The notes: generated from the letters alone by a model not told the origin. Positions 9,369-18,364 are shown, numbered from the stretch's first letter. The stretch is 64,000 nt of DNA from Sediminibacillus terrae (GCF_009602435.1 NZ_VZDQ01000011.1:186001-250000), one strand, 5' to 3'. Made by a program: numbers and translations.

Positions 9369-10694
9369 TCAACCTGTCAGAATGTCTTCTTTTGGATACC
9401 TGATTTTCGCCTGTGAGGAATGGGCAAAAGAAAAAGCCAACGTGAGTGGACCTATTTTTCCAATCAGCATAACCAGGATGATGGTGATTTTCCCAACAAT
9501 GGTCAGCGAGGCAGTGAGCCCCATCGATAAGCCCACTGTCCCAAACGCTGACACCGTTTCAAACACAATGGATATGAAGGTGGCATCTTCGGTTATATTC
9601 AAAATAAAAATACCGGTGACAATCAATCCTAAACCAATGACGGTAATAGCCAAAGCACGGACGATTGTATTGTATTTAACGGCACGGCGGAACATCACCA
9701 CTTCGTCATTTTCTTTCAAAAAGGCAAATACCGCAAAAATCAAGGCCAAAAAAGTGGTCAATTTGATTCCTCCGCCAGTAGAAGCACTTCCCGCCCCGAT
9801 AAACATCAACAAAACAATGAAAAATAAAGTGGAATCATTCATACTCCCTATGTCGACCGTATTGAAACCTGCTGTCCTGGGTGTCACTGCCTGGAAGTAA
9901 GCAGCTTGCAATTTATCCAATCCAGAAAGACTACCCAATGTTCCCGGATTATCATACTCTAATAGTAAGATGACCAGTATCGCAACGCTATTCAACAAAA
10001 AGGTGCCAATCAGCATTAATTTGGTATGCAGACGTAAGCTGTGCGGATCTCCTTTTTTCCACAAGTCAAAAATCACCGTGAACCCAAGTCCGCCAATAAT
10101 GAATAAAATCGATATCACAATGTTTACAATTGGATCTGCCGCAAACTGGGTTAAACTGTCAGACCAAATGGAAAAACCAGCATTGTTAAAGGCAGAGATA
10201 GAATGAAAGAAACCAGCATATAGACCTTGCTTCCATCCCATGTCCGGAATCCAGCGGATCGATAACAACAGAAAGGCAATGCTTTCCATCACGATTGAAA
10301 AAATAAAGAGTTTCTTTACTAGAGACACCACACCGCCGAGGGATGTTTGATTTAATGACTGTGTTACAATCACCCTTTCTTTCACACCGATTTTCTTGCC
10401 GATCATTAAAAAGATCAAAACCGCAAACGTCATGATCCCCAAGCCGCCGATTTGAATCAACAACAGAATGACCAACTCGCCGAAAGTCGTGAATACGGCA
10501 CCAGTATCAACAACAGAAAGACCTGTGACGGTCATTGCCGAAACAGCAGTAAACAAGGCGTCCAGAGTACTTATCGACTCGTTGGTCGCAATCGGCAGTT
10601 TCAACAAAACAGTTCCAATAAAAATAAACAGGATGAAAATACCCAGCAAAAATCTGGGAGGACTGATATTAACAAGGTCATTCTTCATTGTCAT
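9369..10694 (-). CDS. ktrB: Ktr potassium uptake system, membrane subunit
   Basis: The 441-residue TrkH/KtrB-type channel carries the four filter-loop signatures: TVTGLSVVDTG, FNNAGFS, TPRTAGFNT and FGTVGLSMG. The gating-loop glycine/alanine stretch GAGSASTGGG is present. It forms a K+ (Na+-dependent in B. subtilis) uptake complex with the KtrA ring encoded just upstream, five bases away, and so helps in osmotic adaptation. The ATG lies behind GAGGAG. Length matches KtrB/KtrD (about 445-449). Confidence 0.92.
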   Translation of the reverse strand: MTMKNDLVNISPPRFLLGIFILFIFIGTVLLKLPIATNESISTLDALFTAVSAMTVTGLSVVDTGAVFTTFGELVILLLIQIGGLGIMTFAVLIFLMIGKKIGVKERVIVTQSLNQTSLGGVVSLVKKLFIFSIVMESIAFLLLSIRWIPDMGWKQGLYAGFFHSISAFNNAGFSIWSDSLTQFAADPIVNIVISILFIIGGLGFTVIFDLWKKGDPHSLRLHTKLMLIGTFLLNSVAILVILLLEYDNPGTLGSLSGLDKLQAAYFQAVTPRTAGFNTVDIGSMNDSTLFFIVLLMFIGAGSASTGGGIKLTTFLALIFAVFAFLKENDEVVMFRRAVKYNTIVRALAITVIGLGLIVTGIFILNITEDATFISIVFETVSAFGTVGLSMGLTASLTIVGKITIILVMLIGKIGPLTLAFSFAHSSQAKIRYPKEDILTG

Positions 10695-10699
10695 GGCAG

Positions 10700-11368
10700 T
10701 TATACTCCTCTGACTTCCAATCGGTTCAACCGTTCATTTTCCCCCATTATGATGAGGATATCCCCGTGCTCGATTTTCGTATCAAGCGACGGTTCCATGA
10801 GAAGTGTCTCTTCATCCTTTTTAATCGCAACTGTGCGACAAAAATGTTTTTTGGTAATACTCAGGTCACCTATCGCTTTTCCTTCCATGTCCTTCGTCGC
10901 GATCACCTCCATCATGCTATGTCGTTTGGATAGCTGTATATAATCGACAATCTGATCGGAGACAATATGATGGGCGATCCGCTTGGCCATATCTTGTTCG
11001 GGGTTGATGATTTTGTCGACCCCGATTTTTTCCAACACTTTTTGATGACTCTCATTCCGTGCTTTTACCCACACCTTTTTCATCCCCATCTCTTTTAACA
11101 ACAGGGAGGCAAGGATGCTCGATTGAATGTCCTCTCCAAAACTGATGACTGCACAGTCAAAATTGCTGATACCTACAGACTGAAGCGACTGTTCGTCCAC
11201 TGCGTCCATTACTACAACATGACTGGCGATGGATGCGTATTCCTGGATGCGTTCTGGGCTTTTGTCGATTGCCAGCACGTCGATATCCGACTCGGCCAGT
11301 TCCTTGCAGAGGGTTCCTCCAAACCTGCCCAGTCCGATGATAGCGAATTCTTTTCTTGAAGGTTTCAC
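10700..11368 (-). CDS. ktrA: Ktr potassium uptake system, regulatory RCK subunit
   Basis: The 222-residue cytosolic RCK protein has the nucleotide-binding loop IGLGRFGGTLCKEL at residues 11-24, followed by the acidic D at the end of strand 2 (DVLAIDKSPERI). A C-terminal RCK_C domain begins near residue 140. KtrA binds ATP/ADP and the C domain can bind c-di-AMP, gating KtrB. The start is GTG behind AAAGGAAG. It is the first gene of the ktrA-ktrB operon. I do not see the ydaO-type c-di-AMP riboswitch that precedes ktrAB in B. subtilis. Confidence 0.9.
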   Translation of the reverse strand: MKPSRKEFAIIGLGRFGGTLCKELAESDIDVLAIDKSPERIQEYASIASHVVVMDAVDEQSLQSVGISNFDCAVISFGEDIQSSILASLLLKEMGMKKVWVKARNESHQKVLEKIGVDKIINPEQDMAKRIAHHIVSDQIVDYIQLSKRHSMMEVIATKDMEGKAIGDLSITKKHFCRTVAIKKDEETLLMEPSLDTKIEHGDILIIMGENERLNRLEVRGV

Positions 11369-11524
11369 TTACAAATACTTCCTTTCCATATTGCCTAGAA
11401 GCCACACTTTTTTGCTTTTCATCATACTCCTATTTCGACGAAGATGGTAGTGTTTTTTCTGCAACTTTTTCATTTCTTTTAAATTCACTCTTTTTCATTC
11501 TTCCCTATATCGTGCAAAAGCAGA

Positions 11525-11560
11525 AGAAAAAGACTGCCTGTGTGACAGTCTTCTTTCCCT
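11525..11560 (-). terminator. Terminator after the Nudix gene
   Basis: On the minus strand an AAGACTG / CAGTCTT hairpin is followed by a TTTTTC tail, just after the Nudix stop codon. Confidence 0.65.
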
Positions 11561-11567
11561 TTCCGAC

Positions 11568-12185
11568 TCAGCTATTCAACAAGGAGGCAAAATGTGCGAT
11601 CACTCTTGCCGTCAGACCCCAGATAACTTTGTCATCATACTGATAAAAATATTCTTCCATTTTTAAAGGACGCCACTCATAGTCCTTTCCACCGGCCACA
11701 AGCTCGAACGGAAAATCTTCCTTTGGTTCGATGTGCATATCGACCTCATGAATGACAGGTTTCGTTTCTAAAAAGAAGGATAGCGGTACAGTGAATATTT
11801 CCTCGACCTCCTGCGGATTGAGGCTGATGTTTGCCTTTTCGTCCATAAAACCTGTAAAGGGATATACAATCATGCCAAAAGGCGAAACCATATAATCAAT
11901 GGGATGAATTTCCGTTATCTCTTCCGTTTTGATTCCTAGTTCTTCCACCGTTTCCCGAATGGCAGCCTCTTTTGCTGATCGATCGTCAGGATCAATTTTT
12001 CCGCCCGGAAAGCAAATGTCGCCGGGCTGCCTTCTCAACGTACGGGAACGGACTTCAAATACTACTTGCAGCTCCCCTTCTTTTTCGATAAGCGGAAGCA
12101 GCACAGCAAACTTGGCAAATTCTTCACTCCCTAATACAGCCGGCTCATGGTCCTGCAATCTTTTCACTATCTGTGTTGAGTTCAT
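11568..12185 (-). CDS. Nudix hydrolase, CoA pyrophosphatase (NudL/YeaB) type
   Basis: The 205-residue protein carries the UPF0035 block FEVRSRTLRRQPGDICFPGG fused to the Nudix box ending AAIRETVEELGI. That combination marks the subfamily that splits CoA and its derivatives into 4'-phosphopantetheine and 3',5'-ADP. The catalytic Glu residues of REtvEE are present. The ATG at 12185 is chosen because AGAGGTGAACGTA directly precedes it; the open frame extends 29 codons further without a ribosome site. It diverges from cotA. Confidence 0.87.
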   Translation of the reverse strand: MNSTQIVKRLQDHEPAVLGSEEFAKFAVLLPLIEKEGELQVVFEVRSRTLRRQPGDICFPGGKIDPDDRSAKEAAIRETVEELGIKTEEITEIHPIDYMVSPFGMIVYPFTGFMDEKANISLNPQEVEEIFTVPLSFFLETKPVIHEVDMHIEPKEDFPFELVAGGKDYEWRPLKMEEYFYQYDDKVIWGLTARVIAHFASLLNS

Positions 12186-12367
12186 TACGTTCACCTCTGT
12201 TTTTCCTTTCCCCATTGTAACATGTTCCAAAATAGTCCTGCATGGACAAGCACTATCAGATGACTTCACCACTAATAAAAAAAACGGCAGCTTGTTATAT
12301 CAGCCTTCCCAAAACCTGTGCGTCTGTCATCTACTATAGTAAATGCACCAAAACTGGAGATGAAACC

Positions 12368-13903
12368 ATGAGTCCGACTCTCGAAAAATTTGTGGATCGG
12401 CTGCCGATCATGAAGGTTCTTCAACCGAACCACAGGACAAAGAACGGTCCTTACTATGAAGTAAGAATGGAAGAGTTCCGGCAAAAACTGCATAGAGATT
12501 TACCGCCGACGAGGCTTTGGGGTTATAATCGTCAATTTCCCGGCCCCACCTTCGAGGTAAAGCAAGATGAACCGATTCGCGTTCGCTGGACGAATCACCT
12601 ACCGAACAGGCACATCCTGCCGATTGATGGTTCTGTTCACAATGTAGCCAATGGACCGCAGGTGAGAACGGTAGTCCACCTGCATGGCAGTGAAACAAAA
12701 CCGGACAGTGATGGCTATCCAGAAGCATGGTTCACGAACGGTTTTAGGGAAACCGGCCCGTCGTTCAGCCGAGAAGTGTATGAATACCCGAACCACCAGC
12801 GGGCCACTACTTTGTGGTACCATGACCATGCTATGGGAATCACACGTTTGAATGTTTATGCAGGGTTGGCTGGCATGTATATCATCCGGAATGAACACGA
12901 AAAGGCATTGCATTTGCCATCCGGTAAATATGAAATACCTTTGCTGATCCAGGACCGCTCTTTCAACCAAGATGGATCCCTCGCTTATCCACGTCAGCCT
13001 GATGACGCGGCGGCCAATCTGCCAAATCCATCGATCGTGCCTGCATTCAATGGAGACACTATTTTGGCGAACGGAAAAGTGTGGCCATATTTAGAAGTAG
13101 AACCACGTAAATACCGTTTCCGTGTCCTCAACGGTTCGAATACCCGAAGTTATCAATTGATGTTGGATTCCGGTCAACCATTTTATCAAATCGGATCTGA
13201 CGGCGGCTTGCTGAAGAATACAGTGAAAATCGAACAAATCGGGGTCGAACCAGCCGAAAGGGTCGATGTAATTGTCGATTTTTCCAAGCTAAAAGGCAAG
13301 ACAGTGGTGATAAAAAACAACCTTGGAGCCAATGCCGATCCAGATGATCCGACCGGGGATATCATGCAATTCCGGGTGACAAAACCGCTCTCAAGAAAAG
13401 ATACTAGCAAAATCCCGAGGCATTTGTCCCGTATTCCTTCCCTTAAACAAAACAATATTACTGCTATCCGTCAGTTAAAATTAGTCGGTTCCACGGATGA
13501 ATATGACCGGCCGCTGCTACTATTGGACAACAAGAAATGGCACGATCCTGTAACAGAGAAGCCCGAACTCGGGACCACCGAAATATGGTCATTGGTCAAC
13601 GTCACGAATTTTACACATCCGATCCACATCCACCTCGTTCAATTTCAAGTACTCGATCGACGACCGTTTGACCTGGAGCGATATAATCAGGACGGCAAAA
13701 TTGATTATACAGGGACCGCAACAGCTCCCGCTCCCAACGAGCGCGGCTGGAAGGACACCATCGCCGCCCCGTCTGCCCAAATTACACGCGTCATTGCCAA
13801 ATTCGCTCCCTATACCGGAGACTACGTCTGGCATTGTCATATCCTGGAGCATGAAGATTACGACATGATGCGGCCGTTCACCGTGATAGATCCTGATGAG
13901 TGA
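12368..13903 (+). CDS. cotA: CotA-like spore coat multicopper oxidase (laccase)
   Basis: The 511-residue protein closely resembles B. subtilis CotA along its length. Copper ligands are visible: HLHG (104-107), WYHDHAMG, THPIHIHLVQF and HCHILEHEDYDMM (489 onward, with the T1 Cys and axial Met). CotA sits in the outer spore coat and oxidises phenols, contributing to brown pigment and UV resistance; no signal peptide is present, as in the family. The ATG at 12368 follows GGAGATGAAACC. The open frame begins 42 codons earlier but lacks a ribosome site. Expression late in sporulation is expected, though I could not assign a SigK promoter firmly. Confidence 0.92.
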   Translation: MSPTLEKFVDRLPIMKVLQPNHRTKNGPYYEVRMEEFRQKLHRDLPPTRLWGYNRQFPGPTFEVKQDEPIRVRWTNHLPNRHILPIDGSVHNVANGPQVRTVVHLHGSETKPDSDGYPEAWFTNGFRETGPSFSREVYEYPNHQRATTLWYHDHAMGITRLNVYAGLAGMYIIRNEHEKALHLPSGKYEIPLLIQDRSFNQDGSLAYPRQPDDAAANLPNPSIVPAFNGDTILANGKVWPYLEVEPRKYRFRVLNGSNTRSYQLMLDSGQPFYQIGSDGGLLKNTVKIEQIGVEPAERVDVIVDFSKLKGKTVVIKNNLGANADPDDPTGDIMQFRVTKPLSRKDTSKIPRHLSRIPSLKQNNITAIRQLKLVGSTDEYDRPLLLLDNKKWHDPVTEKPELGTTEIWSLVNVTNFTHPIHIHLVQFQVLDRRPFDLERYNQDGKIDYTGTATAPAPNERGWKDTIAAPSAQITRVIAKFAPYTGDYVWHCHILEHEDYDMMRPFTVIDPDE

Positions 13904-13915
13904 AACAAGGTAGAC

Positions 13916-13949
13916 AAAAGCCAAAGAGCGGATACCCTTTGGCTTTTCT
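13916..13949. terminator. Bidirectional terminator after cotA
   Basis: Perfect 11-base arms AAAAGCCAAAG (13916-13926) and CTTTGGCTTTT (13937-13947) lie between the convergent cotA and AAC(3)-like genes. Confidence 0.85.
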
Positions 13950-13982
13950 GAATAAAAAGAATTTCATATGTAGTGCCATTTT

Positions 13983-14786
13983 CTAATGCTTGTTTTTCAA
14001 CCACTCACGTGCGTAATCGACCATCGGGCGCTGTCTGATGAGTTTCGCTTCAGCAGCTCCGACTTTAGCGGCAACTACCGTATGAGCTTGTTCATATTCC
14101 TTGCCCAACTCAGCAAACAACTCGGAGTCATAATCGATTTCTTCATAGGTCCTCCAGACTCGTATCCCATTTTCCAGCAGGGCAGTCCCTTTTTCCAGTT
14201 TCTTTTTGTGCGGAACGGCGTGTTCTGCCAGATGCAAAGAAGTATTGCTGTCATGACCGACGCCAAGCAGCAGGCTAAACCCATCCAAATGATAGATTTT
14301 TGCCAATGGTGAGTCATCGCCAAATCCTGCAGGCAATGGCTGTTCATGGATGATCTCTCCCGCATGCTTTCCCCAGGCAGTAAATGAATAAGTCGGATGA
14401 TTGCTCCTTTTGACTCCCGGAAAGCCGCGAAACGTTTCTGCAATACTCCCCATCCCTCGCGTCGGTGTGACATCAGGATCGAATGCCGGCATTTCTGCAC
14501 GGATAGTCTTCCACCATTCTTTAGGTACCGGCGGCATCTCCCAGTTGCTTGGATCGGAGTTTTCCGCCGTCTGGGCCGGCATGACAATCGTCCCTTCTTC
14601 TCCGACTGTATCCATCAAAGCTTGAATGACCGCAGCTGACCCGCCACATACCCAGCCGAGAGAACTTAGCGAGGAATGGACAATCACGACCATCCCTTCC
14701 TTCAAACCAAGTTCTTTAAACTGATGATGCAGACTTGTCCGCGTATTCGGCCTGTCCACTTTTTTCACTGCTGATGCTTCACTCAT
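13983..14786 (-). CDS. AAC(3)-family aminoglycoside N-acetyltransferase-like protein
   Basis: The 267-residue protein matches the antibiotic N-acetyltransferase (AAC(3), YokD-like) fold. Motifs: VVIVHSSLSSLGWVCGGSAAVIQALMDTVGEEGTIVMP near the start, then SNHPTYSFTAWGKHA, and LLLGVGHDSNTSLHLAEH with the conserved histidine. Family members transfer acetyl from acetyl-CoA to aminoglycosides or to unknown amines; chromosomal Bacillus members are often not resistance genes. The start lies behind AGGAGGACCCG. A 53-codon gene ends about 30 bases upstream and may be co-transcribed. Confidence 0.82.
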   Translation of the reverse strand: MSEASAVKKVDRPNTRTSLHHQFKELGLKEGMVVIVHSSLSSLGWVCGGSAAVIQALMDTVGEEGTIVMPAQTAENSDPSNWEMPPVPKEWWKTIRAEMPAFDPDVTPTRGMGSIAETFRGFPGVKRSNHPTYSFTAWGKHAGEIIHEQPLPAGFGDDSPLAKIYHLDGFSLLLGVGHDSNTSLHLAEHAVPHKKKLEKGTALLENGIRVWRTYEEIDYDSELFAELGKEYEQAHTVVAAKVGAAEAKLIRQRPMVDYAREWLKNKH

Positions 14787-14816
14787 AAAACGGGTCCTCC
14801 TCTTTTTTTCTCTCTT

Positions 14817-14978
14817 TTACAAACGAGTGATTTCTTTTTCCTCTTCAAGCTCTTTTTTGGCCTGCTGCTTCCATGCTTCCAATTTTGTTGATTTCTTGAG
14901 GGTCAGAACAGACAACAACAACAGGAAATAGTATTTTCCGTACATCATGTTGTCGTCTTGATGGATAATTCTCTCCAT
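14817..14978 (-). CDS. Small protein of unknown function (53 aa)
   Basis: The frame runs from an ATG with GAAAGGA upstream to a TAA. A hydrophobic middle (YYFLLLLSVLTL) is followed by a charged helical tail (LEAWKQQAKKELEEEKEIT). It could be a single-span membrane peptide with a cytosolic coiled tail. I do not recognise a family. It may form a two-gene transcript with the AAC(3)-like gene. Confidence 0.5.
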   Translation of the reverse strand: MERIIHQDDNMMYGKYYFLLLLSVLTLKKSTKLEAWKQQAKKELEEEKEITRL

Positions 14979-15250
14979 AGCGCCCAATCCTTTCAGGTAC
15001 TGTTAAATTCCTCTTCCCCAATCTTACCGCGTTTTTTAGTAGGAATAAAGAAGCAATAAGAGCTGGGACCTAACAGAACTTTTGCAAAACCGGACGATAA
15101 CAGGAGAGCAAAGTGAAAAGGAACAATTAATGCACTTGGTTGGTAGCACAACGGAGGAACGTAAGAGGGATTTGACCGTTCAGCTTCTCCTGACCTCTCT
15201 GCTTTAGCACCCGCTTCTTTTCTGTCTCGCTGCATGACGGTAGTTAATCT

Positions 15251-16807
15251 TTACTGCTTCTCCCGCCTGTCCGCTTCTTTACTGATACGGCGGAAACGTT
15301 TGACATCCGCCTTGCGTACTGGGAGCGGCTCCTTGCTGAGCAGCTTGATGATCGCAACGATAAGTAACAGCAAGATGATCGTAAACGGCAAGGCAGCGAT
15401 CAGCGAAGCCGTCTGTAAGGCCTCCAATCCTCCGGAAAACAACAAGACAGCAGCGATTGCCGCCATTAAAAAACCCCACACGAACTTAGCAAACTTAGGC
15501 GGATGGAGGCTTCCGTAAGCTGTCATGCTTCCCAGAATATAGGTGGCTGAATCGGCGGACGTAATAAGAAAAGTGAAAATCAGCAGGATAGATAATATCG
15601 ACATCAGCAGGCTGAGTGGCAGGTTATCGAATAACTGAAACAGGGCTGTCGCGACATCCTCATTGACTGCTTCTGCTATATCGGTTCCCTGGTTTAAATC
15701 CAGCCACAATGCTGTCCCTCCGAACGCCGCGATCCACAAGCAGGCTATCAAAGGTGGTATCACCATCACTCCCAAAATAAATTGCCTAATAGTGCGTCCC
15801 CGTGAAACCCTGGCAACGAACGCTCCGACAAACGGTGACCAGGCAATTGCCCATGCCCAATAGAATATCGTCCATTCCCGAACCCAGGTACCCTCTTTGT
15901 ATGGCTGCATCCGGAAACTGTAGGAAACAAAATTGGCGAAATAATCACCGATTCCCAGTGTGAAGGTTTCAAGGATAAACACCGTGGGACCGACAATAAA
16001 CACGAATAACAGCAGTCCCAATGCCAATCCAAGGTTCAGGTTGCTTAAATATCGGATTCCTTTATCAAGACCTGTAGCCGATGAAAACATATAGGCTACC
16101 AACAGTACGGCCATGATGAGCACTTGGATCGTGCCGGAGTTTTCGATTCCCATGACGGAATGCAGTCCACCGTTCATCTGTAAAACGCCAAGTCCCAACG
16201 AAGTTGCAATGCCCATTACCGTTGCAATGACGGCAAGCGAATCGATCGTGTTTTTCACAAGGGGATTGTTGCCGGTTACCGGCTGTAGGGCCGTCGATAT
16301 CAAGCCGTTTTCCTGCTTGCGGAATTGATAGAATGCTATAACCAATCCTACGATGGCAAAAACGGACCATTGACTCACACCCCAGTGAAAAAAAGCATAC
16401 CCCATCGCCACTCTGGCTGCTTCATCCGTTTCTCCTTCCATGCCGATGAAAGGTGTTGTGAAAAAATGGCTCATCGGCTCGGCAACACCCCAAAACACGA
16501 GTCCTACCCCAAAACCTGCTGAAAACAACATTCCAACCCACGTGAAAAAGGGGAATTCAGGTTTTTCTCCATCCTTCCCTAAACGGATGGAACCGAATTT
16601 ACTTACCGCTAGCCCGATTAAAAAGACGATCAAAATAAAAACGCCAACTAAATACAACCAGCCAAAATTAATCGCGGTAAAATCGAACAGCCGGTTTGCA
16701 ACAGCTCCAAACCCTTTCGGCATCATAGCACCTAATATAACCAATGCAAGTATGATGACTGAAGATACTGTAAACACAGGATTCAGCCAAATACTTTTTT
16801 TCTTCAC
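15251..16807 (-). CDS. BCCT-family betaine/carnitine/choline-type transporter
   Basis: The 518-residue protein has twelve membrane segments and the BCCT signature WTIFYWAWAIAWSPFVGAFVARVSRGRTIRQF. The substrate-site stretch FSAGFGVGLVFWGVAEPMSHF is in the TM3 region. The family takes up trimethylammonium solutes or ectoines, mostly Na+-coupled, as osmoprotectants (OpuD/BetL/EctT type). The GTG at 16807 follows GGGAGG and is preferred over upstream ATGs. The substrate is not certain; the ectoine operon at 57-60 kb makes ectoines one candidate. Confidence 0.88.
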   Translation of the reverse strand: MKKKSIWLNPVFTVSSVIILALVILGAMMPKGFGAVANRLFDFTAINFGWLYLVGVFILIVFLIGLAVSKFGSIRLGKDGEKPEFPFFTWVGMLFSAGFGVGLVFWGVAEPMSHFFTTPFIGMEGETDEAARVAMGYAFFHWGVSQWSVFAIVGLVIAFYQFRKQENGLISTALQPVTGNNPLVKNTIDSLAVIATVMGIATSLGLGVLQMNGGLHSVMGIENSGTIQVLIMAVLLVAYMFSSATGLDKGIRYLSNLNLGLALGLLLFVFIVGPTVFILETFTLGIGDYFANFVSYSFRMQPYKEGTWVREWTIFYWAWAIAWSPFVGAFVARVSRGRTIRQFILGVMVIPPLIACLWIAAFGGTALWLDLNQGTDIAEAVNEDVATALFQLFDNLPLSLLMSILSILLIFTFLITSADSATYILGSMTAYGSLHPPKFAKFVWGFLMAAIAAVLLFSGGLEALQTASLIAALPFTIILLLLIVAIIKLLSKEPLPVRKADVKRFRRISKEADRREKQ

Positions 16808-16913
16808 CGAAAAACCTCCCTGTAAAATGATGTTAAGCATTTCTATTGTTTCCATCTTGCCTCTGCTTATGAGAGTTTAAAGAAAGAGTAAGAACTAATA
16901 ATTCAGGAAAAAA

Positions 16914-16933
16914 TAGCGTTATGAAAAACGCTA
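16914..16933 (+). promoter_or_regulatory. Hairpin abutting the Shine-Dalgarno of the 53-aa Cys protein
   Basis: Perfect seven-base arms TAGCGTT and AACGCTA with an ATGAAA loop end exactly where AGGAGGT begins. Such stems can stabilise the mRNA 5' end or influence translation; the role here is inferred. Confidence 0.4.
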
Positions 16934-16946
16934 AGGAGGTATTGGA

Positions 16947-17108
16947 ATGGAAAAACGTTATGACGAATATCGTACTGGTCAAGGGGTTCCTGCAGGCGGG
17001 CAGTACCAATGCCAGTCCGGGGAAAAAGTGACATTCAAGGAAGGCGAGTCATTTCCGCTATGCCCGGTCACTGGTGAAGAAACAACTTGGACACATGAAG
17101 ACAGGTAA
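16947..17108 (+). CDS. Small Cys-containing protein of unknown function (53 aa)
   Basis: The ATG follows AAGGAGGTATTGG. The 53-residue sequence includes YQCQSGEKVTFKEGESFPLCPVTGEETTW, a half-zinc-ribbon-like arrangement with only two cysteines, as in several small Bacillus proteins. A terminator follows within 15 bases, so the gene forms its own unit. The function is unknown. Confidence 0.68.
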   Translation: MEKRYDEYRTGQGVPAGGQYQCQSGEKVTFKEGESFPLCPVTGEETTWTHEDR

Positions 17109-17120
17109 CCTTTCAAAAGA

Positions 17121-17153
17121 ACAGAGTGTCCCATTGGGTGCTCTGTTTTTTTA
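17121..17153 (+). terminator. Terminator after the 53-aa Cys protein
   Basis: An ACAGAG...CTCTGT hairpin with inner CCC/GGG pairing is followed by TTTTTTTA. Confidence 0.75.
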
Positions 17154-17226
17154 TGCTCGGTAAACGTCACCCTAGGAAATTTATGTTAAAATTTGTTCAA
17201 ATGTTTTTTTAGGAGGCTGAAAATAT

Positions 17227-17403
17227 ATGAAGAGGTACTCCCTATATATCGGTATCCTGTCAGGTTTTACGATAGCCTTCCTAATTGGAGCCATTTGGAG
17301 AAAAGAATTTGACTGGGGCTGGTGGATAAGCATGATGATCGGCGGAACGATAGGCTGCTTGGTAATCGATTTGTTAACAAACAATCGTGGGAAAAACAGG
17401 TGA
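17227..17403 (+). CDS. Small two-span membrane protein (58 aa)
   Basis: The ATG lies behind AGGAGGCTGAAAAT. Two hydrophobic segments (YIGILSGFTIAFLIGAIW and WWISMMIGGTIGCLVIDLL) are separated by a short charged loop, with a basic tail NNRGKNR. No family is recognised. It precedes the histidine phosphatase gene by 90 bases and may share its transcript. Confidence 0.65.
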   Translation: MKRYSLYIGILSGFTIAFLIGAIWRKEFDWGWWISMMIGGTIGCLVIDLLTNNRGKNR

Positions 17404-17490
17404 CTTGTTTCTCTACTGTAAAAACAGCCCTTTTCCTCCCGGCTATAAAAGCTACTAATCTAACAGAAAACAGAATTGGAGGCCATTTGA

Positions 17491-18060
17491 TTGGCACAGT
17501 TACTATTGATCAAACACGCAAAACCGGTCATTTCCACTTCCACTTCCTCTTCCAGGTGGGAGCTGTCGGAAGATGGAATCGAACAGGCAGCAAAATTAGC
17601 TCCCTTATTGAATAGATATGACTTCGACACGATTTTTTCAAGCGAGGAGCCGAAAGCAATCCATACTGCCAGGATGATTGCCGACGAGTTGAATCGACAA
17701 GTTGAAATAAAAAAAGATTTACATGAACACGACAGACACAAAAACCGTAAACTCTATCCGGAAAAGGAATGGAAATCGGTGATCCAGACTTTTTTCGACT
17801 GTCCAAACGACTTGGTTTTCGGAGCAGAAACGGCAACCGATGCTCTTGAGCGGTTCGATGCAGCAGTTAAATCAGTGATTGATGGCCGACCCAAGCATCA
17901 AGATATGATCATCGTGGCACACGGAACGGTCATCTCCTTGTTTGTAGAAAAATACAATTCTGTAAATGTCTTCGAGCTATGGCAAAAGCTCGGTATGCCT
18001 TCTTATGTGGAACTCGACTTAGCAACGTTTCAATTACAAGAGATTATCAACGTGGATTAA
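17491..18060 (+). CDS. Histidine phosphatase (phosphoglycerate mutase-like) family protein
   Basis: The 189-residue protein has the phospho-accepting His at residue 9. The motif reads KHAKP rather than the usual RHG, so the first arginine is replaced. SSEEPKAIHTARMIADEL and VAHGTVISLF supply the other catalytic elements. Many such proteins are broad phosphatases or phosphoserine phosphatases. The start is TTG behind GGAGGCC. The RHG-to-KHA change makes the activity less certain. Confidence 0.78.
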   Translation: MAQLLLIKHAKPVISTSTSSSRWELSEDGIEQAAKLAPLLNRYDFDTIFSSEEPKAIHTARMIADELNRQVEIKKDLHEHDRHKNRKLYPEKEWKSVIQTFFDCPNDLVFGAETATDALERFDAAVKSVIDGRPKHQDMIIVAHGTVISLFVEKYNSVNVFELWQKLGMPSYVELDLATFQLQEIINVD

Positions 18061-18081
18061 GCTCTTTACCAGGAGGTACAT

Positions 18082-18309
18082 ATGCACATTCGAAATGTAA
18101 GAAGTCAAGATTATGAAAAAATCAGCCCCCTCATCAATCAATGGTGGGGTGGAAGGAACATGGAAGAAAAATTGCCGAAGCTCTTTTTTGTCCATTTTCA
18201 ACCGACCAGTCTTATGAACCAGATTGTTCAGCTATTACTTGGTGTAGGGATCGTCTTTTTTGTATTGGTGACCTTCCTGGTTTTTATCAGCTTTACGAAC
18301 AAAAAGTGA
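18082..18309 (+). pseudogene. Truncated GNAT acetyltransferase remnant
   Basis: The first ~43 residues (MHIRNVRSQDYEKISPLINQWWGGR...LPKLFFVHFQPTSL) match the start of a common Bacillus GNAT protein of about 150-160 residues. After that the frame turns into a hydrophobic run with no acetyl-CoA loop (R/Q-x-x-G-x-G/A) and stops at 75 codons. A downstream piece in another frame does not restore the domain. I read it as an internal deletion plus decay. The ribosome site AGGAGG is intact, so a short protein could still be made. Confidence 0.55.
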
Positions 18310-18364
18310 TAAAGATTACATAATGCGGACTTCCTTTGATCAAAAAAATAAGGAGATGGTTGTC

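Noticed and set aside
9316-9900. A 194-codon plus-strand frame opposite ktrB
   Set aside because: It is antisense to a clear channel gene with filter motifs, and its composition is typical of an antisense shadow.
11369-11567. c-di-AMP (ydaO) riboswitch upstream of ktrA
   Set aside because: Expected by analogy with B. subtilis, but the spacer is A/T-rich and I see none of the conserved blocks.
14993-15235. An 80-codon minus-strand frame between the BCCT and AAC(3) genes
   Set aside because: No ribosome site and no protein-like pattern. The spacer contains GAGCTGGGACC and CCGGACGATAA, which may be a decayed family B repeat, but the match is too weak to annotate.
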